Source: Thermodesulfobacteriota bacterium (lineage in GTDB: Bacteria; Desulfobacterota; Desulfomonilia; Desulfomonilales; Desulfomonilaceae). Taken from it: a stretch of DNA of 14,771 bases. The translations under genes and the position numbers were made by a program. Each line of letters starts with the position of its first letter. Within the stretch, counting starts at the first letter, position 1. The stretch covers positions 1 to 14,771 of the forward strand of contig JAUPKT010000310.1 in assembly GCA_030837305.1 (NCBI GenBank), written 5' to 3'. Under the pieces are notes generated by a model, which did no database searches, was not told the DNA's origin, and saw nothing but the letters and a program-made list of their open reading frames with translations. Below are positions 7,841 through 14,239 of this stretch, in pieces.

Positions 7841-8014
7841 GTGCTTGTTTCAGCACGCATGGGGAGATAAACCCCCATAAAGCACGAAAACGGCATCTAA
7901 ATGGCCGTTTACGTGTGTTCCACTGGGATGGAATAAGTGTTGAGAATGCAACTCTCTTACCACAGCAGGTTTGGGTGTCAATAGAAAAATCTGTGGTTTG
8001 AGAGTTTTGTTCTT
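7841..8014 (+). ncRNA. Candidate small non-coding RNA, five stem-loops ending in a terminator
   Basis: Read on +, five stems follow each other with very short linkers. They are GTGCT/AGCAC (7841-7845/7852-7856); ATGGGG/CCCCAT (7859-7864/7873-7878); CACG plus AAACGGC paired with GCCGTTT plus CGTG (7883-7894/7904-7915, one A-A mismatch); TTCCA/TGGAA (7918-7922/7929-7933); and a long stem, 7950-7965 with 7991-8006, made of two 7-bp halves around a TT/TT mismatch. The last stem runs into TTTTGTTCTT. A promoter-like sequence lies upstream and no + strand gene lies downstream, since the HNH gene is convergent; this argues for a stand-alone RNA of about 170-215 bases rather than a leader. I do not recognise the family. 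It lacks the shape of 6S, SRP, tmRNA or RNase P RNA. Confidence 0.42.
7950..8014 (+). terminator. Intrinsic terminator-like stem with T-tract
   Basis: AACTCTC (7950-7956) pairs with GAGAGTT (8000-8006) and ACCACAG (7959-7965) with CTGTGGT (7991-7997); the two halves are separated by a TT/TT internal loop. The apical loop is about 25 bases. TTTTGTTCTT (8005-8014) follows directly. The T-tract lies on the + side only, so the terminator points away from the GT39 gene and would end the candidate small RNA about 40 bases before the HNH gene's 3' end. Confidence 0.5.
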
Positions 8015-8052
8015 GAACAATGCCTTTGGGGGGGCCGGCTTCACAGGCGAAA

Positions 8053-8568
8053 CTAGAACTGCATAATTTCTGACAATTCCACTCCGAATCGCTTCTTAAG
8101 GTACAGGTTGATAAACTCCATGATCGTAGGCTTGAAAGGTTTGCGCACGAGCTGCATTCCCGCTTGCCGGGGTGTCAAGCCCCCCTTGCGCACGTTGCAT
8201 GCTTTGCAGCAGGTGACGACATTTGACCAATGGTTATCCCCACCCTGAACTTTTGGGATCACGTGGTCAACGGTTAAGTCTCCGGGGGGTAATTCTCGTC
8301 CGCAGTACTGGCAAACAAATGAATCTCTCACAAGAATGTTTTTCCGTGAAAAAGGAACTTCTCGTCTGTAGATTTGGCGTATGAACTTGTAAAGCCTCAC
8401 AATGGCAGGAACACGAAACGTTTCTCTGACTGTCCTAACGATTCTGTCGGAATCCTTGACGACCTCGACCTTCCCGCTGAACATGAGTACCATGGCCCGT
8501 TGCCAGGGAATCAGACCGATAAATTCATACCCCGCATTTAGTACTATGACGGCCTCCATGGACGACAT
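8053..8568 (-). CDS. HNH endonuclease family protein
   Basis: A 171-residue protein with a C-terminal HNH nuclease domain. A zinc knuckle is formed by CQYC (86-89) and CKAC (121-124). The nuclease core is VDHVIPKVQGG (100-110) with His102, followed by Asn116 in HWSNVVTC and Asn125 after the second knuckle, the usual His-Asn-Asn order. The N-terminal half (about 1-80, VIVLNAGYEFIGLIPWQRA) is typical of a widespread stand-alone bacterial HNH family of unknown physiological role; metal-dependent DNA cleavage is the expected activity. Nothing nearby suggests a phage, intron or restriction system. The start at 8568 fits AAGAGGT nine bases upstream; an ATG three codons later is possible. A good promoter lies at 8625-8652. 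Confidence 0.88.
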   Translation of the reverse strand: MSSMEAVIVLNAGYEFIGLIPWQRAMVLMFSGKVEVVKDSDRIVRTVRETFRVPAIVRLYKFIRQIYRREVPFSRKNILVRDSFVCQYCGRELPPGDLTVDHVIPKVQGGDNHWSNVVTCCKACNVRKGGLTPRQAGMQLVRKPFKPTIMEFINLYLKKRFGVELSEIMQF

Positions 8569-8624
8569 CTCTTCAAGACCTCTTTGTACATCAACAGTTG
8601 CTTCAATGTCGTTAATTATCTCGA

Positions 8625-8652
8625 TTTATCAAAGCAACGAAAGCCGTGTCAA
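8625..8652 (-). promoter_or_regulatory. Sigma70-like promoter for the HNH gene
   Basis: On the minus strand a perfect TTGACA (8652-8647) is followed after 16 bases by GATAAA (8630-8625), four of six consensus bases. The predicted start near 8618 gives a leader of about 50 bases before the ATG at 8568. This suggests the HNH gene is transcribed on its own rather than only with the cooT-like gene upstream. The -35 is flanked by AAGGCC-AAAGGC-AAGGCC (8651-8668). Confidence 0.5.
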
Positions 8653-8724
8653 GGCCAAAGGCAAGGCCCAGGAATTACTAACACATTTTTCACGCAAATT
8701 GTACGGAAACCTTGGCAGGCTATG

Positions 8725-8913
8725 TCACACGGATTCCAACACAATGCGATGTGCAGTGAGATTTATTTCAAGCAATCTAGCCGTCAGTATTTTCTCTTCT
8801 CCGAATATGCTCTTGAGCACGACGGAGTCGTCTTGAAGTGTCAAGGCACCCACGCTTTCCATGACAAGTTCTTCGCGACCGTTTTTCAGTACGTATGCGT
8901 TGGATTCACACAT
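8725..8913 (-). CDS. cooT: CooT-like small nickel-binding protein
   Basis: A 62-residue protein starting MCESNAYVLKNGREEL and ending in LLEINLTAHRIVLES, the pattern of the CooT family as I remember it. In Rhodospirillum rubrum CooT is a small dimer that binds nickel, with Cys2 as key ligand, and helps supply nickel to carbon monoxide dehydrogenase. Cys2 is present here. The middle (FGEEKILTARL) also matches the family's strand pattern. No carbon monoxide dehydrogenase or hydrogenase gene is in the window, so the nickel enzyme it serves is not visible. The gene is small but supported by family likeness over its whole length. Upstream on its strand is a GGGGG run, rather far (14 bases), so the ribosome binding site is not ideal. 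It is divergent from the 8999 gene. Confidence 0.78.
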   Translation of the reverse strand: MCESNAYVLKNGREELVMESVGALTLQDDSVVLKSIFGEEKILTARLLEINLTAHRIVLESV

Positions 8914-8948
8914 TTTTAACTCTCATTCCCCCTTTTGCGCTTTTTCTG

Positions 8949-8954
8949 TATAAT
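8949..8954 (+). promoter_or_regulatory. Perfect -10 box (TATAAT) in the divergent intergenic region
   Basis: TATAAT at 8949-8954 sits between the divergent cooT-like gene and the 8999 gene. It would place a start near 8961, some 38 bases before the ATG at 8999. No good -35 is found 16-18 bases upstream (TTCCCC at 8926-8931 is weak), so an activator or other contact would be needed. Confidence 0.35.
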
Positions 8955-8998
8955 AAATCAAGTAAAGACTCTTTCATAGTGTGGGTGATGTCAAAACC

Positions 8999-9280
8999 AT
9001 GCGCCAGCGAGTGTTGGATCCTCATGAAGCTTACAACGATATAGTGAATCTGCTCGATCGCAAAGGACTCTTAACAGAGAGACTGCCCTATACTCCTGCC
9101 CTCCTTGAGGAGGCCGTCTTCTTTGCTTACAAAATGAGGTTGATAACACAGGGAGACGTTAAGAGGTTTTTGGGGCTGGACAGGGATCAACTCAAGTCAT
9201 TGATCAACGTGTGGAACAGTGGCGATGAGGGGAATTGTACGTGCAGGTTGGCGTCAAACCCGTTTGCCGAGGAAATTTGA
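8999..9280 (+). CDS. Hypothetical small protein, possible helix-turn-helix
   Basis: I do not recognise this 93-residue protein. It looks largely helical. Residues about 36-70 (LEEAVFFAYKMRLITQGDVKRFLG and on through DRDQLKSLINVW) have the spacing of a helix-turn-helix: a helix, a short turn before ITQGDV, then a second helix pair. The C-terminal part has CTC (80-82) and no membrane segment. DNA binding is only a guess from this pattern. I prefer the ATG at 8999, with GGTGAT about nine bases upstream; an in-frame GTG at 8981 would add six residues. It is divergent from the cooT-like gene, sharing an 85-base control region with a perfect TATAAT, and convergent with dxr. Confidence 0.6.
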   Translation: MRQRVLDPHEAYNDIVNLLDRKGLLTERLPYTPALLEEAVFFAYKMRLITQGDVKRFLGLDRDQLKSLINVWNSGDEGNCTCRLASNPFAEEI

Positions 9281-9369
9281 AGCCAGATAGTAACGAAACA
9301 GGCCGTTGATAGTGCAGCTACCATTCTTAACATGACTGGGACCTGAAAACAGGCTTTCTCCGGAAACTA

Positions 9370-10530
9370 CTACGCCTCATGTTGTGCCTTTACAATACGG
9401 ACCACTTCTTGGTGGAAAGCCTCTACGTCGTCCAGAGACCTAATCGATGCCCCTGGTACTCGTTGCATGGCATCGAGCACGATGTTGCTAATTTCCCCAA
9501 AAGGAATTCGTTTACGGAGGAACAAGTCCACGGCCACCTCGTCCGCTGCATTAAATACGATCGACGACGAGGGGTCCGGGTCCCTCAAGATGTCGTAAGC
9601 CGCTGCCAAGAGTGGGAACTTGTTGGTATCGGGCTCGTGGAAAGTTAGCCGGCCAAGGCGGGGAAAATCAACCGCTGCAGATCCTGATGCTATTCTATCT
9701 GGATAGGCAAGGGCATAGCTAATGGGAATTCTCATGTCCGGTGCTCCGAGCTGAGCCATGATGGCACCATCATCAAATTCGACCATGGAATGCACGATGC
9801 TCTCGGGGTGAAGCAGAACCTCAATGCGAGACACGGGAACCTCGAAAAGCCACCGAGCTTCGATGACCTCAAGCCCTTTATTCATGAGAGTGGCTGAATC
9901 TATTGTCACCTTGGGCCCCATTTTCCATCGCGGGTGGTCCAAGGCCTGCTCAACAGAGATCGAGTGCATCTCTTGCATAGGCGTGTCTCGAAAAGGCCCG
10001 CCGGATGCTGTGAGAATAATTCGCCGGATTCCTTCGCTTTTATTTCCCTGAATGCATTGGAAGATTGCTGATTGCTCCGAATCCACCGGTAGTAGACGTA
10101 CTCCTTTGGATGCCACTGCGTGCATGAAGAGGTCCCCTGCCATGACAAGGACCTCCTTTGTTGCAAGAGCCACATCCTTTCCGGCATCCACGGCAGCGAA
10201 AGTGGGTCTGAGTCCCACGCTCCCAGGCAATCCCCCGACTACGAGATCGCAAGACCCCCACGTTGCCACGAGTTGGGCTCCGTCAATTCCATACCCGATA
10301 TGGGGTCGCTGGATCAGATCAGAAAGCCTCTGTTCAAGGGTTGCGGCAATCACTTGGGTCGAACAGGAAACCACTGCGGGTTCAAATTCTCGAACCTGAC
10401 GCTCCAGCAGATCAAGTTTTTCCCCTGCCGCCAACCCTACTACTTTCAAGGTGTTCTTGTGTAGGCGGATAACATCGAGGGTCTGGACACCTATGGACCC
10501 TGTAGAACCCAGAATTGCTATATTCTTCAT
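9370..10530 (-). CDS. dxr: 1-deoxy-D-xylulose 5-phosphate reductoisomerase
   Basis: Second enzyme of the MEP isoprenoid pathway: it converts 1-deoxy-D-xylulose 5-phosphate to 2-C-methyl-D-erythritol 4-phosphate with NADPH and a divalent metal. The product is 386 residues, within the family range. The N-terminal NADPH motif is LGSTGSIGVQTLDV (7-20). Metal ligands are Asp150 and Glu152 in LLPVDSEQSA, and Glu221 in NKGLEVIEARW. The mobile active-site loop lies near 190-205 (SVEQALDHPRWKMG), and HPESIVHSMVEF (241-252) is conserved. The ATG overlaps the cdsA stop as ATGA (10527-10530). It is the last gene of the operon; rseP, often found next in related clusters, is absent, and a convergent unknown gene lies 89 bases away. 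Confidence 0.97.
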   Translation of the reverse strand: MKNIAILGSTGSIGVQTLDVIRLHKNTLKVVGLAAGEKLDLLERQVREFEPAVVSCSTQVIAATLEQRLSDLIQRPHIGYGIDGAQLVATWGSCDLVVGGLPGSVGLRPTFAAVDAGKDVALATKEVLVMAGDLFMHAVASKGVRLLPVDSEQSAIFQCIQGNKSEGIRRIILTASGGPFRDTPMQEMHSISVEQALDHPRWKMGPKVTIDSATLMNKGLEVIEARWLFEVPVSRIEVLLHPESIVHSMVEFDDGAIMAQLGAPDMRIPISYALAYPDRIASGSAAVDFPRLGRLTFHEPDTNKFPLLAAAYDILRDPDPSSSIVFNAADEVAVDLFLRKRIPFGEISNIVLDAMQRVPGASIRSLDDVEAFHQEVVRIVKAQHEA

Positions 10531-11339
10531 TGTGATACAGTCGGAACGGAGAGGGCTACAAAATAGTAAACCGCAGGTAATGAGGGGATGAGGCTATCGG
10601 CCCTATCCAAGAGTCCGCCATGCCCCGGCATGATGGAGCCGAAATCTTTGATGGATAGCTTTCTCTTGATTGCGGAGGCGCTCAGGTCTCCCAATGGACC
10701 CAACACTGCAAGCAACAGGGTAATCTGAAGGAGAAGCCATAAGGAGGCAAGTTCCCAGCAAAAAAGTTTCATAATGAGCATGCCGGCAACATTACCGGCG
10801 AGACCTCCCAAGAGACCTTCAAGAGTTTTCTTGGGGCTTACGTTGGAGGAGAAGCGATGCTTTCCAAAATACTTGCCCGCAAAATAGGCCCCTGCATCGC
10901 CGAGACACGTGACAACGAGCACGAAAAAGATCCAGGCAGGGCCGTTCGTGAGACGCTCCAGGAGGATCGCATGAGACAACGGTATTGTCACATAAGCAAT
11001 AATGAAAGTGCTCTGTGAGACGGAATCTATGGTGTCTCTTACGACGTTAAATAAGAGGAGATGGATGAACAGTATGATCAAAGGTGTGCCAACGACCACC
11101 GCCGGCACTGCACCAAGGGGAAGACAGCTCAGGGCGGCGACGGCCACTATGTTGAGTCCCACGATGAGTTCTCGAGATGGTGACGTACGGGCTGCTGTGA
11201 GTTTATTCGCGAGTTCCCAAACACCGAGGCTGGTCAAAAAGCCTACCAATGCGGCGACGCCAAGTACCCCGCCCCAGATGAGGACGGGGACTATAATAAG
11301 AATCGCTACTATTGCAGAGATGATGCGGGTCGAGAGCAT
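10527..11339 (-). CDS. cdsA: Phosphatidate cytidylyltransferase (CDP-diglyceride synthase)
   Basis: Integral membrane enzyme making CDP-diacylglycerol from phosphatidate and CTP, the branch point to all bacterial phospholipids. The product is 270 residues from the chosen ATG. Several hydrophobic helices cover most of the chain. The C-terminal signature is present: SAIKRKLSIKDFG followed by MPGHGGLLDRAD, with the conserved Lys-Asp and Asp residues of the metal and CTP site. A GTG at 11369 would add ten residues (MHSHQSRRHP), but the ATG at 11339 is preferred since it gives the usual LSTRII start and has AAGG nine bases upstream. The gene overlaps the end of uppS by 31 bases and its stop overlaps the dxr start. 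Confidence 0.95.
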   Translation of the reverse strand: MLSTRIISAIVAILIIVPVLIWGGVLGVAALVGFLTSLGVWELANKLTAARTSPSRELIVGLNIVAVAALSCLPLGAVPAVVVGTPLIILFIHLLLFNVVRDTIDSVSQSTFIIAYVTIPLSHAILLERLTNGPAWIFFVLVVTCLGDAGAYFAGKYFGKHRFSSNVSPKKTLEGLLGGLAGNVAGMLIMKLFCWELASLWLLLQITLLLAVLGPLGDLSASAIKRKLSIKDFGSIMPGHGGLLDRADSLIPSLPAVYYFVALSVPTVSQ

Positions 11340-12151
11340 GGGGTGCCGCCTTGATTGGTGACTATGCACTTCGAGGATTTCTTCTGTTCCGAGGTCATCC
11401 CGAAACGTCGTTGCCTAGATCGATATTCTTCCAAAGCATCAGAGAGTGCCGTCTCATCAAAATCAGGCCAGAGAATCTGAGTGAAATAGAGTTCCGTGTA
11501 GGCAAGCTGCCACAGGAGAAAATTGCTGACTCTGACTTCCCCGCCGGTTCGAATCAGCAAATCCGGATCAGGGATCCCTTTCGTATCAAGGAGTTCAGAG
11601 AAAGAGGATTCGTTGAAATGGTCAGGGCTTATCTGCCCACTGTTGATCTGATCCGCCAGCTTCAGAGCTGCGGACACAATTTCATGCCTTCCTCCGTAGG
11701 AGAGCGCCACGATGAGGCACATCCTTCCATTACCGCTTGTCTTGGCTTTGGCCCGCTCGATCTTTTCCACAAGTCTTTTCGGTAATCTACTGATGTCTCC
11801 AATGGTGGTAAAACGAATGCCATGAGAGTGAATCTCGTTGAGTTCAGAGTCAATGAATTGAGACAACAATCTCATCAAACCTGACACTTCGTCATCGGGT
11901 CGCTGCCAGTTTTCCGTGGAGAACGCATAAAGCGTGAGGTATTTGATGCCGGTCTTTCTTGCAAACTCCACGGTGCGCCGTACGGCTTTAGCCCCCTGTC
12001 GATGACCTTCCAATCGAGGAAGTCGCCGCCGAGAGGCCCAACGACCATTCCCGTCCATAATGATGGCCAAATGTTCAGGCAGAATCACTTGGGCATCGGA
12101 ATTGCCGTCCACTGTCTTCTCCTGCTGATCCGCTTCTCCTCTTACTTTCAT
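11309..12151 (-). CDS. uppS: Undecaprenyl diphosphate synthase (cis-prenyltransferase)
   Basis: Adds isopentenyl units in cis to farnesyl diphosphate to give undecaprenyl diphosphate, the lipid carrier for peptidoglycan and surface polysaccharide. The product is 280 residues. HLAIIMDGNGRWA (27-39) contains the catalytic Asp33; ENWQRP (80-85) and the RTGGE/RVSNFLLWQ block (201-215) with YTELYF are the other family hallmarks. The usual C-terminal RQRRFG is reached at 246-251, so about 29 residues extend past the common end and overlap the 5' part of cdsA. RBS AGAAGG lies ten bases upstream of the ATG. It follows frr by 62 bases. Confidence 0.96.
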   Translation of the reverse strand: MKVRGEADQQEKTVDGNSDAQVILPEHLAIIMDGNGRWASRRRLPRLEGHRQGAKAVRRTVEFARKTGIKYLTLYAFSTENWQRPDDEVSGLMRLLSQFIDSELNEIHSHGIRFTTIGDISRLPKRLVEKIERAKAKTSGNGRMCLIVALSYGGRHEIVSAALKLADQINSGQISPDHFNESSFSELLDTKGIPDPDLLIRTGGEVRVSNFLLWQLAYTELYFTQILWPDFDETALSDALEEYRSRQRRFGMTSEQKKSSKCIVTNQGGTPCSRPASSLQ

Positions 12152-12213
12152 GAAGCCGCAACCTTCTTGTCAGAGTCTGGGTGTCAGTCATTCAACTGAT
12201 CCAGAAGCACGAA

Positions 12214-12771
12214 TCATACTTCCATTATTTCAGCTTCCTTCTCAGCCGCTATGGTGTCGATTTGAGAAATTGCGGCATCCGTAGTCTTCTGGACACGTTC
12301 CTGAGCCTTGTGAAGATCATCTTCCGAGATGTCCTTTTCTTTCTTCATATCTTTGAGAAGTTCGTTTGTATCCCGCCTATGGTTTCGGACTTGCACCTTG
12401 AATTCTTCCGCCATTTTCTTGACTACCTTCACCAGTTCTTTTCTTCTTTCAGCAGTCAACGGAGGGAGCACTATACGAATTAACTTGCCGTCGTTCATAG
12501 GATTCAGGCCAAGTTCCGACTTGAGGATGGCCTTTTCAATGTCGGGAATGGCCTTGGAATCCCAGGGTTGAATCAATATTTGGCGTGGCTCGGGAATCGA
12601 GAGGGTTGCCAACTGGTTTATGGGTGTCGGACTGCCGTAGTAGTCAGCGGTAATTCCATCCACAAGTGCGAGGGACGCCCTGCCTGTTCTTATTCTTCTT
12701 AAATCCTTTTGAAGAGCATCCAAGGACTTGTCCATCGATGCCTTCATGTCTTGATGTATTTCCTCTATCAT
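12214..12771 (-). CDS. frr: Ribosome recycling factor
   Basis: Splits post-termination ribosomes together with EF-G. The 185-residue length is standard. Hallmarks are the N-terminal helix (MKASMDKSLDALQKDLRRIR), the RTGRAS motif (31-36), the domain II segment YYGSPTPINQLATLSIPEPR, and PPLTAERRKELVKVVKK in the returning helix. GAGGT lies just upstream of the ATG. Only 20 bases separate it from pyrH, consistent with one transcript. Confidence 0.97.
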   Translation of the reverse strand: MIEEIHQDMKASMDKSLDALQKDLRRIRTGRASLALVDGITADYYGSPTPINQLATLSIPEPRQILIQPWDSKAIPDIEKAILKSELGLNPMNDGKLIRIVLPPLTAERRKELVKVVKKMAEEFKVQVRNHRRDTNELLKDMKKEKDISEDDLHKAQERVQKTTDAAISQIDTIAAEKEAEIMEV

Positions 12772-12791
12772 GCCGACCTCATAAGAAGTTG

Positions 12792-13514
12792 TTACGACTC
12801 CCCTATCAGGGTCCCCACGGATTCCCCCGCGAGGGCTCTCAGCATATTGCCCGGCTGATGCAGGTTCAGTACAATAATCGGGACTTTCTTCCGTCCCAAT
12901 ATCTCGGCGCTTGCCGCATCCATTACCTGCAAGCCCATGGCTATGACTTCCCTCGGAGTTATGGTCTCGAAGAAGACAGCGTCAGGAAACTTTCTCGGAT
13001 CTCTGTCGAAAACACCGTCTACCTGGGTTGCCTTGATCATCACATCGGCATCCATTTGCACTGCTCGGAGCGCCGCGGCAGAGTCCGTCGTAAAGCACGG
13101 ATTGCCCGTGCCACCTGCAAAAATAAGTATCCTCCCCCCGGCTAGATACTCCCGGGCCTTGTCCATCTCGAAGAGTTCGACGAAATTCCCAACTGCAAAA
13201 GCGCTCAAGACTCGACAACCGACACCAAGTGTTTCCAACGCAGATCTCATGATCAATGCGTTTAGGACAGTTGCCGTCATGCCTACGTGATCACCCAAAA
13301 TAGGAGTTATGCCTAAATCCTCGGCCGAAGAACCTCGAAATATGTTACCCCCCCCTAGCACTAATCCAAGTCTTACGCCTCGTTCACTTGCCGATGCCAT
13401 CTCCGATGCGATCTGATAAATTGTGTCTCGATCAAATCCAAACTCTTTGTTGCCGGCCAGAGCTTCTCCCGAAATCTTTATCAGCGCAGTCTTGTATCCT
13501 TGTGGCCGTCTCAT
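12792..13514 (-). CDS. pyrH: UMP kinase (uridylate kinase)
   Basis: Phosphorylates UMP to UDP with ATP in pyrimidine nucleotide synthesis; hexameric amino-acid-kinase-fold enzyme, usually activated by GTP and inhibited by UTP. The product is 240 residues, normal length. Motifs: KISGEALAG (13-21) for ATP phosphate binding, GGGNIFRGS near 54-62, TATVLNALIM, and GGTGNPCFTTDSAAALRA, the UMP-binding block, followed by VDGVFDRDPRKFPDA. The ATG follows the tsf stop by 9 bases, with only a weak GGAAAC as ribosome binding site, which suggests coupling to tsf translation. Confidence 0.97.
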   Translation of the reverse strand: MRRPQGYKTALIKISGEALAGNKEFGFDRDTIYQIASEMASASERGVRLGLVLGGGNIFRGSSAEDLGITPILGDHVGMTATVLNALIMRSALETLGVGCRVLSAFAVGNFVELFEMDKAREYLAGGRILIFAGGTGNPCFTTDSAAALRAVQMDADVMIKATQVDGVFDRDPRKFPDAVFFETITPREVIAMGLQVMDAASAEILGRKKVPIIVLNLHQPGNMLRALAGESVGTLIGES

Positions 13515-13523
13515 GACAGGAAT

Positions 13524-14120
13524 TTAGTTTCCACCGAGCTGATAACGAACAAATCGTCCCACCGTAATGTTTTCACCGAGGTGGGCAATCTTCTCCTTGA
13601 TGAGGTCTCCCACGGACTTGTCAGGGTCCTTCACGAAGGGTTGCTCCAAGAAACATACTTCGGAATAAAATTTCTTTATCTTGCCTTCGGCTATCTTCTC
13701 CAGGATCTTGTCCGGCTTCCCGGACTGTCTTGCCTGATCCATGTATATTTCTTTCTCTTTATCCAGAACTTCCGGCGGGACATCTTCGGATGACACCCAC
13801 TTGGGAGAACTAGCAGCCACATGCATACAGAGATCCTTTACCAGTTCGGAAAACTGGTCGGTCTTAGCAACGAAATCACTCTCGCAGTTCAGCTCGATCA
13901 GGACTCCAATCTTGCCGGTCATGTGGATATAGGATCCGATACGGCCTTCCATGGTAGCACGTCCCTCACGCTTGGCCGCTTTTAAGGCACCTTTCTTTCT
14001 GAGATATTCGACCGCTTTCTCAAGGTCTCCTTGTGTCTCCACAAGTGCCTTCTTGCAGTCCATCATGCCCAACCCTGTTTTCTCTCTCAGCTCTTTTACA
14101 AGAGCAGCCGTTATCTCCAT
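13524..14120 (-). CDS. tsf: Elongation factor Ts, short form
   Basis: Nucleotide exchange factor for EF-Tu. It begins MEITAALVKELREKTGLGMM, the usual UBA-like N-terminal module (about 1-52), followed by the core dimerisation domain with NCESDFVAKTDQF (about 78-90), the counterpart of the TDFV motif that contacts EF-Tu, and the C-terminal GENITVGRFVRY. At 198 residues it is the short type that lacks the second core half found in the 283-residue Escherichia coli protein; short forms are normal in many phyla. A clear AAGGAGA sits six bases before the ATG. Confidence 0.96.
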   Translation of the reverse strand: MEITAALVKELREKTGLGMMDCKKALVETQGDLEKAVEYLRKKGALKAAKREGRATMEGRIGSYIHMTGKIGVLIELNCESDFVAKTDQFSELVKDLCMHVAASSPKWVSSEDVPPEVLDKEKEIYMDQARQSGKPDKILEKIAEGKIKKFYSEVCFLEQPFVKDPDKSVGDLIKEKIAHLGENITVGRFVRYQLGGN

Positions 14121-14239
14121 ATTTTATCTCCTTCGGCCGTTCGGCTCATAATGGTCCCTTGATTCCAGACCTAATCGTCATACCCAATCTATCCATGGCC
14201 TTTTCGGACGTCGTAGAAACGGTGAACAAGCGAGTTCGG

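Larger units (their letters stand above)
7639..8052. other. Intergenic region without a protein gene; holds promoters and an sRNA candidate
   Basis: This 414-base gap separates the start of the GT39 gene from the end of the HNH gene. The part next to GT39 (about 7690-7770) is AT-rich and promoter-like; the rest is filled with consecutive hairpins on the + strand (separate entry). A 115-codon open frame (7654-8001, +) crosses it, but it has no ribosome binding site and no recognisable motif, so I do not call it a gene. Confidence 0.6.

Noticed and set aside
7883..7915. Minus-strand terminator for the HNH gene
   Set aside because: The stem is good, but the minus-strand side lacks a real T-tract and lies about 140 bases past the stop; it fits better as part of the + strand structure.
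7859..7934. CsrA-sequestering RNA (CsrB/RsmZ type) from the hairpin array
   Set aside because: Only one hairpin (7918-7933) shows GGA in its loop; such RNAs carry many. Not enough to name it.
7654..8001. 115-codon open frame on + across the gap between GT39 and HNH genes
   Set aside because: No ribosome binding site at its ATG codons, no recognisable motif, and it coincides with promoter boxes and a dense set of RNA hairpins; a small RNA explains the region better.
9342..9360. Terminator between the 8999 gene and dxr
   Set aside because: CCTG-AAAA-CAGG is only a 4-bp stem with a weak following T-run.
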